In this document: positions 9,628 to 18,447 of the stretch, piece by piece | Layout of the letters: each line of letters opens with the position of its first letter | Numbering within the stretch: position 1 is the stretch's first letter | Origin: an uncultured Flavobacteriaceae bacterium | GTDB lineage: Bacteria > Bacteroidota > Bacteroidia > Flavobacteriales > Flavobacteriaceae | Reading direction: 5' to 3' | DNA length: 64,000 nucleotides | Assembly (NCBI GenBank): GCA_947500525.1 | Contig: CANMSH010000001.1 | Span: 682,001 to 746,000 of the forward strand | Made by a program: the position numbers and the translations under genes | Notes under the pieces: generated by a model | Seen by the model: the letters and a program-made list of their open reading frames with translations, nothing else | Told to the model about the DNA's origin: nothing | Database searches by the model: none

Positions 9628-10274
9628 TGCTTTAGCACATAGTAATAGACGGCCATAAAGTGTGAAAAACTACCAAAAAGGACAAATACATGAAAGATGG
9701 CATGATTGTATGACAGCTTTTGAATACTGTATAATACGGCTCCAATAGTATAAAACACGCCCCCCGTTAGCAACCAATACAGTCCGTTTAATGGTAAATT
9801 TGCAATTAATGGTTTAATAGCGAAAATGATAATCCACCCCATAAGAACATAGGCGGCAGTCGAAATTTTATCAAATCTACCTGTATAAAATAGTTTTAGA
9901 CAAATGCCAATAATGGCGATACCCCAGGTAACACCGAAAATCGTCCATCCCACAGTTCCTTTTAATGTAATTAACGTAAAAGGAGTATAGGTTCCCGCAA
10001 TAAGTACATAGATAGCTGCATGATCCAAAATATTTAATTTTCTTCTAATTTCAGGATTTTGAAAATAGTGATAAAAAGTAGAAGCTGAGTAAAGTAAAAT
10101 GAGACTAGCTCCAAAAATCACGAAGCTTACAATATGACGAATTGTACCCATTTTATGGGCATGCTTCACCAATAAAACCAGGGCAACAATACTTAATAAT
10201 AAACCAATTGCATGTGTAATTACATTCAGTTTTTCTTCAGTAGTATTGTAATAGGTAAGATGCTTTTTATCCAT
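9624..10274 (-). CDS. Hemolysin III / PAQR family membrane protein
   Basis: 216 residues with about seven transmembrane helices. The family's metal-binding positions are visible: His and Asp in STFYHYF and LDHAAIYVLIAGTYTPF, and the C-terminal HAIFHVFVLFGSFSHF with two histidines. The bacterial members (YqfA, HlyIII) are of unsettled function, probably hydrolytic membrane enzymes or stress proteins. It overlaps the 3' end of the upstream plsC gene by 8 bases, indicating an operon. Confidence 0.88.
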   Translation of the reverse strand: MDKKHLTYYNTTEEKLNVITHAIGLLLSIVALVLLVKHAHKMGTIRHIVSFVIFGASLILLYSASTFYHYFQNPEIRRKLNILDHAAIYVLIAGTYTPFTLITLKGTVGWTIFGVTWGIAIIGICLKLFYTGRFDKISTAAYVLMGWIIIFAIKPLIANLPLNGLYWLLTGGVFYTIGAVLYSIQKLSYNHAIFHVFVLFGSFSHFMAVYYYVLKH

Positions 10275-11013
10275 GAGTTTTCAAATCTTTTTCTAACTCA
10301 TCATGTATAAGTGTGTACGCTTGTTGTTTTATACTGTCTAAATCGTTTAATGTACATCCTTCGGTTTCGATAAACCGATGAATTTTTACTCGTAATTTCC
10401 CCGGCCAACCGCTAAAAAAGGTCCAAGAAAAGCGTTTCTTAACATCATAAAAAGTCATTGGAACTATAGGAATTTGATGTTCTATTGCTAGCCTAAAAGC
10501 ACCATTTTTAAATGGAGCAAGGGTAACACTTTCTTCAGGAACTAAACCTTCTGGGAATATGGCAATACTCAGCCCTTGATTCAGCTTTTTTTGAGCTCGA
10601 ATATAGACTTCTTTTCTACTTTTCTCGCTGCTTCGGTCTACCCAAATACTTGTTTTTTTGAAGACATAGCCAAATACCGGTAGTTTACCAAGTTCTTTTT
10701 TTCCTACAAATACTGCAGGGTTCTTCATAACCGCCAACATCAGCATTACATCTACTAAGGAGGCATGGTTTGCAATAAACATATAACTCTTGTCAGCAAT
10801 AGGTTCTTGGTCGATTTCGATCACGGGTTTAAAGCCCATCACGAATAGAATAGTCTTACCCCAAAATCTAGCAATTTTAAAAAAAGTTTTATAAAATTTG
10901 TCATACGATATGACTATAATTAACACTGGAAGTATAAATAGAATCGAGAAAAATACCCATCCGTAAAACCAAGGGCGCCAAAATAGGCGAAAAATGTTTT
11001 TTAAGAAATTCAT
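10267..11013 (-). CDS. plsC: 1-acyl-sn-glycerol-3-phosphate acyltransferase
   Basis: 248 residues from the ATG at 11013; a TTG three codons upstream is a less likely start. N-terminal hydrophobic helices are followed by acyltransferase motif I as NHASLVD (His-x4-Asp), motif II around WVDRSS, and motif III FPEG. It would acylate lysophosphatidic acid to phosphatidic acid at the inner membrane. Co-transcribed with the hemolysin III gene behind it. Confidence 0.9.
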   Translation of the reverse strand: MNFLKNIFRLFWRPWFYGWVFFSILFILPVLIIVISYDKFYKTFFKIARFWGKTILFVMGFKPVIEIDQEPIADKSYMFIANHASLVDVMLMLAVMKNPAVFVGKKELGKLPVFGYVFKKTSIWVDRSSEKSRKEVYIRAQKKLNQGLSIAIFPEGLVPEESVTLAPFKNGAFRLAIEHQIPIVPMTFYDVKKRFSWTFFSGWPGKLRVKIHRFIETEGCTLNDLDSIKQQAYTLIHDELEKDLKTHG

Positions 11014-11077
11014 TGGTTCCAAATGTAGTAAAAAATAAATTCGAAAAATGATGCTTCAATTTGAGATTTTAAATATG

Positions 11078-11085
11078 TATTTTTG
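11078..11085 (+). promoter_or_regulatory. -7 promoter box for trpS
   Basis: TATTTTTG fits TAnnTTTG, 52 bases before the trpS ATG, with a TTTG upstream at 11060-11063 at shorter than usual spacing. The rest of the 110-base divergent spacer shows nothing else. Confidence 0.5.
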
Positions 11086-11136
11086 CGCATTAAAGTATGT
11101 TCTATGAACATAAATTTGGTTAAAGAAATTAAGTAA

Positions 11137-12105
11137 ATGTCAAGAATACTAACAGGAGTACAAAGTACAGGGACACCGCATCTGGGTAATCTATTGGGCG
11201 CAATTATTCCCGCTATTGATATGGCAAACGACCCTCAAAATGAGTCGTTTTTGTTTATTGCGGATATGCATACGCTTACTCAAATTAAAGATGGTTCAGT
11301 AATAAAGGAGAATACCTACAGCACGGCAGCAACTTGGCTGGCATTTGGTTTAGACATCAATAAAACTGTGTTCTATCGCCAAAGTGATATTCCTGAGGTA
11401 ACTGAGTTAACTTGGTACTTGAATTGCTTTTTTCCATACCAACGCTTAACATTGGCACATAGTTTTAAAGATAAAGCAGATCGACTGGAAGATGTTAATG
11501 CTGGGTTGTTCAGCTATCCGATGCTGATGGCCGCAGATATTTTATTGTATGATGCTGACATTGTACCTGTAGGTAAAGATCAAGCTCAACATCTAGAGAT
11601 GACTCGTGATGTGGCAAATAGAGTAAATCATCAAGTGGGTGATATATTAGTACCACCAGCGACAAAAGTACAAGAACATACAATGTTGGTACCAGGTATC
11701 GATGGTGAAAAAATGAGTAAATCAAGAGATAACGTGATAAATTTGTTTTTGGATGACAAAAAACTGCGTAAACAAGTGATGAAAATTCAAACAGATAGCA
11801 CACCTCTTGAGGAGCCTAAGAACCCTGATACTTGTAATTTATTCGCGTTGTATAAATTGGTTGCAAATGAAAGCCAAATTGCTGAAATGCGAGCGAACTA
11901 TGAAGGCGGTAATTACGGTTATGGTCATGCCAAGCAATCTTTTTTTGAGTTGTTAATCAACAAGTATAGTAAAGAACGCGAATTGTATCATCACTATATG
12001 AATAATCTAAACGAAATTGATGACGCGTTGGCTGTAGGAGCGAAAAAAGCAAAAAAAGTAGCGTCTTCCGTCCTTAGCAGAGTCAGAGAAAAATTAGGAT
12101 ATTGA
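11137..12105 (+). CDS. trpS: Tryptophan--tRNA ligase
   Basis: 322 residues, the usual length for bacterial TrpRS. Class I motifs are present: HLGN (HIGH-type) in GTPHLGNLLGA and KMSKS in EKMSKSRDN. Conserved substrate residues lie in YPMLMAADILLYDAD and PVGKDQAQHLEMTRD. The family charges tRNA-Trp. Single-gene unit by appearance, with a convergent aldo/keto reductase 4 bases downstream. Confidence 0.95.
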   Translation: MSRILTGVQSTGTPHLGNLLGAIIPAIDMANDPQNESFLFIADMHTLTQIKDGSVIKENTYSTAATWLAFGLDINKTVFYRQSDIPEVTELTWYLNCFFPYQRLTLAHSFKDKADRLEDVNAGLFSYPMLMAADILLYDADIVPVGKDQAQHLEMTRDVANRVNHQVGDILVPPATKVQEHTMLVPGIDGEKMSKSRDNVINLFLDDKKLRKQVMKIQTDSTPLEEPKNPDTCNLFALYKLVANESQIAEMRANYEGGNYGYGHAKQSFFELLINKYSKERELYHHYMNNLNEIDDALAVGAKKAKKVASSVLSRVREKLGY

Positions 12106-12108
12106 TAG

Positions 12109-13149
12109 TTATGGCGCAGGATTTGGAATGTCAGCATGAACTGCTTCTATTTCAGCCAAAGTTTCATCGGATAATTCAATATCAATACTGTCAATATTTT
12201 CTTTCAACTGTGTCATTTTAGTAGCGCCTATAATATTACTTGTTACAAATGGTAATTGATTAATGTAAGCAAGAGATAGTTGCGTTAATGAGATATTGCA
12301 TTTTTGTGCAATTTCTAAATAACGTTGAACCGCTCTATCTGATCCTTCATTTCTGTAACGCGCAATAAATCTTGGGAATAAAGTGCCTCTTGCTCCTTCG
12401 GGAAGGTTTCCTTGTAAATATTTACCCGAAAGTACGCCTTGAGCTAATGGCGAATATACTAGCAAACCAATATCTTCTCGTAATGAAACTTCTGACATTC
12501 CGTATTCATACGAACGATGAATTAAGGAATATGAATTTTGAATGGTTACCGCTCTCGGTAAATTATGTTGATCAGCTGTATGTAAATATTTCATGGTGCC
12601 CCAAGGTGTTTCATTCGATAAGCCAATATGTCTTATTTTACCTTGTTTGATAAAGCCTTGAAGTGTTTCTAAAATTTCGAAATGGTTTTCTGCCTCTTCT
12701 GTTGTTGTTTTATAAGGATAATCTCTTACACCAAAACAATTAACACCTCTTCCTGGCCAATGCAGTTGATATAAATCAATATAGTCAGTTTGTAAACGTA
12801 TCAAGCTATTTTCTAAAGCTTCTTTGATGGCTCTTTTACTAAATCCGTCTTCGCGGATGTGTGCTGTGTAAGGACCCGATCCAACAATTTTTGATGCTAA
12901 AACTACCTTATCACGATTGCCTGTTTTTTTAAACCAATTGCCAATAATACGTTCAGTATCTCCATACGTTTCGGCATTTGCAGGTACAGGATAGAGTTCG
13001 GCAGCATCAAAAAAGTTAACACCTCTTTCTAGTGCATAATCCATTTGTTCATGACCTTCTGCCTCGGTGTTTTGATTGCCCCAAGTCATAGTGCCTAAGC
13101 ATATTTTGCTAATTTTCGTACTTGTATTGGATAACGTCGTATATTTCAT
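12109..13149 (-). CDS. Aldo/keto reductase (Tas-like)
   Basis: 346 residues forming the NADPH-dependent AKR barrel. The catalytic tetrad is visible: Asp and Tyr in FDAAELYPV, Lys in VLASKIVG and His in LYQLHWPGRG. The C-terminal cofactor-binding stretch NIIGATKMTQLKEN is also present. The long PGRGVNCFG insertion is characteristic of the E. coli Tas branch. Physiological substrate unknown; probably detoxification of carbonyls. Confidence 0.88.
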   Translation of the reverse strand: MKYTTLSNTSTKISKICLGTMTWGNQNTEAEGHEQMDYALERGVNFFDAAELYPVPANAETYGDTERIIGNWFKKTGNRDKVVLASKIVGSGPYTAHIREDGFSKRAIKEALENSLIRLQTDYIDLYQLHWPGRGVNCFGVRDYPYKTTTEEAENHFEILETLQGFIKQGKIRHIGLSNETPWGTMKYLHTADQHNLPRAVTIQNSYSLIHRSYEYGMSEVSLREDIGLLVYSPLAQGVLSGKYLQGNLPEGARGTLFPRFIARYRNEGSDRAVQRYLEIAQKCNISLTQLSLAYINQLPFVTSNIIGATKMTQLKENIDSIDIELSDETLAEIEAVHADIPNPAP

Positions 13150-13206
13150 TAATTCTCGTTTGTTATGTCAGTTTCAGAATAAGATTCGTAATTTCAATGA
13201 ATCGAT

Positions 13207-14394
13207 TTAAGTAAGTATTGCCTCTATACCAGGTAATGATTTTCCTTCTAACATTTCTAACATGGCTCCACCGCCAGTAGAAACATAACTTACCTTGTCG
13301 GCAAATCCAAACTGTTTTACTGCTGCAACAGAATCTCCGCCTCCAACTAGTGAAAAAGCACCTTCGGCTGTGGCATCAGCAATAGCATTACCTAGTTCAA
13401 TTGTTCCTTTGGCAAATTTTTTCATTTCAAATACTCCCAATGGACCATTCCATAAAATTGTTTTAGATTGAGCAATAATGAACGAAAAACCTATGTTACT
13501 TTTAGGTCCAGCGTCTAAGCCTTGCCATCCATCAGGGATATGATAAATATCTACAAATTGAGTATTTGCTTCATTACTAAATGCATCGGCGGCTACAACA
13601 TCAACAGGTAAATGTACTTTCACTCCCTTTTCTTCGGCTTTTTTTAGAATCTCTAAGGCAAGTTCTTGTTTATCATCTTCACAAATAGAATCGCCAATAC
13701 TTCCCCCTTGAGCTTTAATAAATGTAAAACTCATCCCTCCACCAATTATCAGATGATCAACTTTATCTAAAATATTTTCTATCACCGTTATTTTAGATGA
13801 CACTTTCGAACCTCCCAAAATAGCAGTAACAGGCTTTTCACTGTCTTTAAATACTTTATTGATACTTTCAATTTCTTTGGCTAAAAGATTTCCAAAGCAC
13901 TTTTTGCCTTCAAAAAACTGAGCAACTATTGTTGTTGAAGCGTGGGCCCTGTGCGCAGTTCCAAACGCATCATTCACGTATATATCTCCTAATTTTGAAA
14001 GTTGTTTGGCAAACTCATGATCTCCACCTTTCTCTTCGTCATAAAAGCGTAAATTTTCTAATAATACGATTTCACCTGCCTCTAATGAGTTCACAGCCTC
14101 TTCTACTGAAGATCCTACACAGTCATTCACAAATTTCACAGAAACTCCTATTATTTCGGTAACAACATCCACAATATGTTCTAATGAAAACTCGGGACTA
14201 ATACCTTTAGGACGACCTAAATGAGACATTAAAACACAACTACCACCATCTTCTAAAATCTTGAATATAGTAGGCTTGGCTGAAACAATACGAGTGGTAT
14301 CGGTAACTTTAAAATGTTCATCTAAAGGAACATTAAAATCTACTCGTATTAAGGCCTTTTTGTCTTTAAAATCAAAATCGTTAATTGTTGTCAT
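13207..14394 (-). CDS. pgk: Phosphoglycerate kinase
   Basis: 395 residues, normal length. Glycolytic ATP-forming step from 1,3-bisphosphoglycerate. The N-terminal RVDFNVPLD, the basic-patch region SHLGRPKG, and the nucleotide-binding ends GGGDSVAA and [13 protein letters not shown] are all present. The 147-base spacer to the divergent CBS gene holds both promoters but no other gene. Confidence 0.96.
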   Translation of the reverse strand: MTTINDFDFKDKKALIRVDFNVPLDEHFKVTDTTRIVSAKPTIFKILEDGGSCVLMSHLGRPKGISPEFSLEHIVDVVTEIIGVSVKFVNDCVGSSVEEAVNSLEAGEIVLLENLRFYDEEKGGDHEFAKQLSKLGDIYVNDAFGTAHRAHASTTIVAQFFEGKKCFGNLLAKEIESINKVFKDSEKPVTAILGGSKVSSKITVIENILDKVDHLIIGGGMSFTFIKAQGGSIGDSICEDDKQELALEILKKAEEKGVKVHLPVDVVAADAFSNEANTQFVDIYHIPDGWQGLDAGPKSNIGFSFIIAQSKTILWNGPLGVFEMKKFAKGTIELGNAIADATAEGAFSLVGGGDSVAAVKQFGFADKVSYVSTGGGAMLEMLEGKSLPGIEAILT

Positions 14395-14541
14395 AAATTA
14401 GGTCTATTTTTTAGAGCATCAAATATAAAGTATCTGCAATTAATTTGGGTGATTTTTTGTCTTGATAATGCATTGAAAAATGTCTAAATGTTAATTTTAG
14501 AGAAATTATGAGTATATTTAAGGAGTTAAATAGTTATTATC

Positions 14542-15006
14542 ATGGGTATTAAAAGTTTTCAAGGACGTAGAAGTCAAACAAAGAAAGAAGAATTGAAACC
14601 TGCATTGGTTTCTGATTTTATGACTAAAAAACTGATCACGTTTAAACCAGATCAACCGGTTGCTGAAGTGATGCAGATACTTGTAAAAAATAGAATCTCT
14701 GGAGGACCAGTTGTGAATGAAAAGAATGAATTATTGGGAATAATTTCTGAAGGAGATTGTATAAAGCAAATCTCAGAAAGTCGCTATTATAATATGCCTG
14801 TAGAGAATGATACTGTTGACAAACATATGGTAAAAAACGTAGAAACTATAGATGGAAATTTAAACGTTTTTGATGCTGCTCAGCGATTTTTGGAATCGAA
14901 AAGAAGACGTTTTCCAATTGTAGAGAATGGTAAGTTGGTAGGCCAAATTAGTCAAAAAGATATTTTAATTGCTGCCATGAAACAGAAAGGTCAAAATTGG
15001 CGTTAA
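14542..15006 (+). CDS. CBS-domain protein
   Basis: 154 residues with two tandem CBS repeats (about residues 25-80 and 95-150): VSDFMTKKLITFKPDQPVAE and DKHMVKNVETIDGN begin the two units, and RFPIVENGKLVGQISQKDIL is the typical end. Such stand-alone CBS pairs bind adenine nucleotides and regulate partner proteins; the partner is unknown. A strong hairpin terminator lies directly behind the gene. Confidence 0.85.
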   Translation: MGIKSFQGRRSQTKKEELKPALVSDFMTKKLITFKPDQPVAEVMQILVKNRISGGPVVNEKNELLGIISEGDCIKQISESRYYNMPVENDTVDKHMVKNVETIDGNLNVFDAAQRFLESKRRRFPIVENGKLVGQISQKDILIAAMKQKGQNWR

Positions 15007-15015
15007 TTGAAAAGT

Positions 15016-15048
15016 AAAAAAGCCCGTTACGATGTAACGGACTCTTTT
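15016..15048. terminator. Intrinsic terminator, bidirectional
   Basis: A 7-bp stem (CCGTTAC and GTAACGG, loop GAT) flanked by A- and T-runs on both sides. It ends the CBS gene on the plus strand and could also end a minus-strand transcript through the adjacent repeat. Confidence 0.75.
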
Positions 15049-15052
15049 GAAT

Positions 15053-15233
15053 ACTAACCTAAACCTCTTATTACTTATTGTTTTTTTAACTTCCTTAATT
15101 TTGGGGGAGAAAGGAGAAAAACGTTTACGTTGTTCATTCTCTTTTTCATAGCAATTTCCCCGTTTTAATTTCGGTAAAGCCTTGTTAGCAACGCGGCTTC
15201 GAATATTAAACAACTGTACTTTATTTTTCCCCC
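15053..15233. ncRNA. Structured non-coding repeat, copy 1
   Basis: About 180 bases shared with copy 2 at 15443-15620. Identical blocks include a purine-rich GGGGGAGAAAGGAGAAAAAC (15103-15122) and the block starting CGCGGCTTCGAATATTA (15192-15213), with diverged sequence between. The G-run can pair with the C-run that ends the element (15229-15233), and an inner hairpin AAGCC/GGCTT is kept in altered form in copy 2. Each copy abuts a strong terminator-type hairpin on its left. No reading frame is conserved between the copies. I do not know the RNA family or which strand is transcribed. Confidence 0.5.
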
Positions 15234-15325
15234 TATGTAAATGGTAAATTTTTATTTATTTTAATTTAACAGCCTGTAAATCAATGTTATAAGAATGAAT
15301 TTATTTTTGCTATTTAACCTTGTAT

Positions 15326-15484
15326 ATGTATAAAAGTGCAGACGAAAAAGGCATAAGAATCTATAAAAACACCAAGTTAGATTTTAAAAAAATATGGAAA
15401 GCATTGGAAATAAAAAAGTCCACCAAACGGTGGACTTTTTTCACTAAACCTAAACCTTATGTTTTTTGTTTTATAATTTCCTAA
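15326..15484 (+). CDS. Possible small ORF, 52 codons, unknown
   Basis: An ATG lies 15 bases behind a perfect TATTTTTG -7 box (15303-15310). The first ~30 codons (MYKSADEKGIRIYKN onward) look protein-like and basic. The frame then runs straight through the strong terminator at 15412-15441, so the C-terminus is doubtful. It may be a remnant or a short transcript ending at that terminator. Confidence 0.2.
   Translation: MYKSADEKGIRIYKNTKLDFKKIWKALEIKKSTKRWTFFTKPKPYVFCFIIS
15412..15441. terminator. Intrinsic terminator, bidirectional
   Basis: A perfect 13-bp stem AAAAAAGTCCACC / GGTGGACTTTTTT with a 4-base loop. It occupies the same position relative to repeat copy 2 as the hairpin at 15016-15048 does to copy 1, although the stem sequences differ, so a hairpin here seems to be part of the repeated unit. 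Confidence 0.8.
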
Positions 15485-15620
15485 ATCTTGGGGGAGAAAG
15501 GAGAAAAACTATCGACGGTATAAATTTTCTTTTTCATAGCAATTTTCCCGTTTTATTCGATAAAAGCGTTGTTTGTTACGCGGCTTCGAATATTAAACAA
15601 TCGTCATGCAATTATCCCCC
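15443..15620. ncRNA. Structured non-coding repeat, copy 2
   Basis: Second copy of the element at 15053-15233, in the same orientation. The purine block is at 15490-15509 and the CGCGGCTTCGAATATTA block at 15579-15600; it ends in CCCCC at 15616-15620. The conserved frame fragments of copy 1 are interrupted here by a stop and a frame change, which argues for an RNA over a protein. The two copies span most of the 690-base gene-free stretch 15007-15699. Confidence 0.5.
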
Positions 15621-15699
15621 TAAATAATTTTTAAAATGTAAAAACTATTTTGTAACTACCTGATAGTTAAGTAATAAAATTTAAAAAAAAGAATTTTTT

Positions 15700-16053
15700 T
15701 TATTGATCTTTCTTTATTAATAAATAATAATTGTTGTCTAGAGCCAAATAACCCTGATCATAAACGTAGTAATACGTGTTGCCAGATTTTGTAGTGTAAA
15801 TAGAGGTAAAAAAAGTAAAGTCGAAGTTCTGAGTTAACAATTTAGCTCGGGTTACCTTGGTTTTACCGCCTTGATTAAGATCACAAAGAGTTTTATAATT
15901 TCTGCGAAGTCGGTTGTTCGTATTACGAATTAAATTTTTACTGTCTTTATTGACTTTGTTATTGTATGAATTTCTACAATAGTCAGAGCAGAATTTTTTA
16001 TCCACGCGACCAGTAAAAGGTTCTTTACATTCTAAACATTGTTGTTTTTGCAT
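15700..16053 (-). CDS. Small zinc-ribbon protein, unknown
   Basis: 117 residues. The N-terminus carries a compact treble-clef type knuckle, CLECKEPF ... KKFCSDYCRNSYNN (CxxC and CxxxC), followed by a basic helix (NLIRNTNNRLRRNYK) and a C-terminal segment rich in Tyr and Asn. Related short proteins are common in Flavobacteriia, but I know of no function; nucleic-acid binding is likely from the knuckle and basic helix. It is divergent from ssb with tandem repeats in between, which may regulate either gene. Confidence 0.65.
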   Translation of the reverse strand: MQKQQCLECKEPFTGRVDKKFCSDYCRNSYNNKVNKDSKNLIRNTNNRLRRNYKTLCDLNQGGKTKVTRAKLLTQNFDFTFFTSIYTTKSGNTYYYVYDQGYLALDNNYYLLIKKDQ

Positions 16054-16076
16054 CCCTAAATATAGTGAATTATCCG

Positions 16077-16128
16077 TTTACAAACGACTACATTCATTTA
16101 CAAACGAAAGTAATTACTTAACAACCGA
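16077..16128. promoter_or_regulatory. Three tandem direct repeats, possible operator
   Basis: TTTACAAACGA occurs at 16077-16087 and 16097-16107, and a two-mismatch version (TTAACAACCGA) at 16118-16128. The spacing of 20-21 bases equals two helical turns, as expected for a regulator binding one face of the DNA. They sit just upstream of the minus-strand zinc-ribbon gene and about 130 bases before ssb. Confidence 0.45.
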
Positions 16129-16254
16129 GTATAACTTGAAAGTCAATATATGTTTGCAGTGTTGAAATATTAGAACAATTATTTCACGAAGAATAAAAAG
16201 ATCTCGACACGTGTTCGAGACATATCTTAACTGTTAAACATTAAAATTAAAATT

Positions 16255-16590
16255 ATGAACGCACTAAGAAACAAAGTACAGTTGATCGGAAATTTAGGGA
16301 ACAACCCAGAAGTAATTACGCTAGATTCAGGAAAAAAATTAGCAAAATTCTCTATTGCTACCAATGAGAGTTACAAAAACGCACAAGGAGAAAAAGTAAC
16401 GGATACACAATGGCATAACGTAATTGCATGGAATAAAACGGCAGAAATCATTGAAAAATACGTTTCAAAAGGTAATGAAATTGCCGTAGAGGGTAAATTG
16501 GTTACACGCTCTTATGAAGATAAAGAGGGTATAAAAAAATATGTCACTGAGATTGTGGTAAACGAATTATTATTACTTGGAAGTAAATAG
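16255..16590 (+). CDS. ssb: Single-stranded DNA-binding protein, short form
   Basis: 111 residues consisting of essentially one OB fold: MNALRNKVQLIGNLGNNPE, WHNVIAWNKTAEI and GNEIAVEGKLVTRSYED are typical SSB signatures. The acidic C-terminal tail with terminal DDDLPF-type residues, used for partner recruitment, is absent; the protein ends LLLLGSK. It is therefore probably a secondary SSB (repair, competence or accessory role), with a full-length SSB elsewhere. The leader contains a hairpin (TCTCGA/TCGAGA around 16202-16221). Confidence 0.88.
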   Translation: MNALRNKVQLIGNLGNNPEVITLDSGKKLAKFSIATNESYKNAQGEKVTDTQWHNVIAWNKTAEIIEKYVSKGNEIAVEGKLVTRSYEDKEGIKKYVTEIVVNELLLLGSK

Positions 16591-16612
16591 TTTACCTTCT
16601 TAATAATTAAGA

Positions 16613-16639
16613 AAGAGCGCCTAGCGCTCTTTTTTTTTG
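16613..16639 (+). terminator. Intrinsic terminator after ssb
   Basis: AAGAGCGC / GCGCTCTT stem with a CTA loop followed by nine further T residues. A second small palindrome (TTCTTAAT/ATTAAGAA) lies just before it. Confidence 0.85.
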
Positions 16640-16664
16640 ATACTAAAACTCATATATTTGAGAA

Positions 16665-17861
16665 ATGAGTCCAATACAATTTTTAAAATTCCCAAATTTT
16701 AATATCTATAGTACTCCATTATTAATATTGGTCGTTCAAGGATTAATTTTTGGAACCTTATTATTGTGGCGGTATCATCAGAAAAGAAATATTTCTGATC
16801 TTTTATTGGCATTGATCTTAATCATAACATGTTATCATCGTACTACCTATACCATCGGTTTTATGGATTGGTATGATACATTTCGGAATACTAAAATCAA
16901 TTATTATTTAATTAGTCTAGGGATGGTTTTAGCTCCATTGCTCTTTTTTTATGTTAAATCTATTACCACATCAGACTTTAAATTTAAGAAAAGAGATATC
17001 TGGCATTTTGTACCATGGTTGATATTTTTTGTTTTCAAAGGTTTCATTTTAATCTACGATGCTTCGCAACCAGGATTTAATGAAACACAAAATGGCTATA
17101 TGGTCATCAACCTTCAATGGAAGTTTCTTAGCCCAGTATTCACTGTTTTTTCAACCTTTCAAATGTTGTTATACCTAGCATTCACATTTCAATTGTTTTA
17201 TGGTTATAAGAATAAAATACAGCATTATTTCTCGAATGTTTTTAAATTAGAATTGAACTGGATTCGTAATTTTTTATATATCTATAGCCTTATTTTTATA
17301 TATGGGGTCATTCAGATATTTATTAATGAAGTTATTACCGAATTAAGTTGGACACAAAAATGGTGGTTGCAATTCTGTTCTGCACTAGCTGTAATTTATG
17401 TTGGGATTAAAGGGTATTTCACTGATACGGTTAAATTGACGTCACTCAATTTTGAATCGAATGACAAATTAAATCTATCAAAAAAAACACCCGTAATACC
17501 GAATGAAGTATCGGTAGAAATAGCACAAAAAAAAGAACAATTAACTATATATTTTGAAAAGGAAAAACCATTTTTAAATCCAGATTTAAACCTGATCGAA
17601 TTATCTAAAAACGTACATATGAATCGTGCCGAACTCTCCGAGGTTATAAACGAGGGCTTTGGTTTAAACTTTAATGATTTCGTAAACGGTTTCCGTGTAA
17701 ACGCAGTAAAAGAAAAACTGCATAATGGAGAACATAAACAACTTTCGTTGTTGGGCATTGCATACGATTGCGGTTTTAATAGCAAGGCAACTTTCAATCG
17801 TGTGTTTAAAAAATTGACCAATACCTCACCTACCGAATTTCTCAATTCACAAATAAATTAA
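16665..17861 (+). CDS. Membrane-anchored AraC-type transcriptional regulator
   Basis: 398 residues. The N-terminal ~240 residues hold about seven hydrophobic helices, as in the sensor-type AraC regulators of Bacteroidota. The C-terminal ~100 residues are an AraC/XylS DNA-binding domain with two helix-turn-helix units (LSKNVHMNRAELSEVIN and LGIAYDCGFNSKATFNRVFKK). Signal and targets are unknown; the envelope operon immediately downstream (17963-19720) is a plausible target. The 100-base spacer behind it has an inverted repeat (GTCTCA/TGAGAC at 17865-17885). Confidence 0.85.
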   Translation: MSPIQFLKFPNFNIYSTPLLILVVQGLIFGTLLLWRYHQKRNISDLLLALILIITCYHRTTYTIGFMDWYDTFRNTKINYYLISLGMVLAPLLFFYVKSITTSDFKFKKRDIWHFVPWLIFFVFKGFILIYDASQPGFNETQNGYMVINLQWKFLSPVFTVFSTFQMLLYLAFTFQLFYGYKNKIQHYFSNVFKLELNWIRNFLYIYSLIFIYGVIQIFINEVITELSWTQKWWLQFCSALAVIYVGIKGYFTDTVKLTSLNFESNDKLNLSKKTPVIPNEVSVEIAQKKEQLTIYFEKEKPFLNPDLNLIELSKNVHMNRAELSEVINEGFGLNFNDFVNGFRVNAVKEKLHNGEHKQLSLLGIAYDCGFNSKATFNRVFKKLTNTSPTEFLNSQIN

Positions 17862-17962
17862 GACGTCTCAAATCGTATATGAGACCTAATAATACGGGTT
17901 GAGTCGTCCATCAAAAGCATAATTGACAATTTTGTTTCATCAAATCGAAATAAATATCAATT

Positions 17963-18445
17963 ATGAAAAATATATTCAAAAACCTTATAACACCTACGCT
18001 GCAAAAACATTGGTTGGCCGATTTAATCTTTGCCTTGATTCGCTTTATATGTGGAGTACTCTTAGCATTAGATTTTGGTGCTTCTAAATTTGGAATGCCC
18101 TGGACAGATGCAAGTCAGAATCTAAATCTCTTCGAAGTGGTTGCCTGGTTTCCTAAAGATGTGGCTGAATATGGAGGTGTTTTCGCTATGGCTCCAGTTT
18201 TGTTTGCATGGATGGGTGCATTCAGTGAAGCCATTGGAGGTCTTCTATTGGCCATCGGATTTCAAACAAGAATTACCTCCTTTTTAATCATGTGTACAAT
18301 GCTGGTCGCTATTTTTCTTCAAAAATGGGGACAAGGTACTTGGGGCATGCTCCCAGCAATGGGCTTTTTATGGATTGCCATGTACAATTTGTATCTAGGA
18401 TCAGGCCGTTTCGGCATGGATTATCTTATCTCTAAAAAACTATAA
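17963..18445 (+). CDS. DoxX-like membrane protein
   Basis: 160 residues with four predicted transmembrane helices. The first helix region (LIRFICGVLLALDFGASKFGMP) and the conserved glycine- and Trp-rich third helix match the DoxX/DoxD-like family. Function is not established for such members; some take part in thiosulfate or redox chemistry at the membrane. First gene of a three-gene unit with 2-base spacings, downstream of the AraC-type regulator. Confidence 0.75.
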   Translation: MKNIFKNLITPTLQKHWLADLIFALIRFICGVLLALDFGASKFGMPWTDASQNLNLFEVVAWFPKDVAEYGGVFAMAPVLFAWMGAFSEAIGGLLLAIGFQTRITSFLIMCTMLVAIFLQKWGQGTWGMLPAMGFLWIAMYNLYLGSGRFGMDYLISKKL

Positions 18446-18447
18446 TT

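Noticed and set aside
14965..15213. 82-codon minus-strand frame over repeat copy 1
   Set aside because: The corresponding frame in copy 2 has a stop and a frame change while nucleotides stay conserved, so the element is better explained as RNA.
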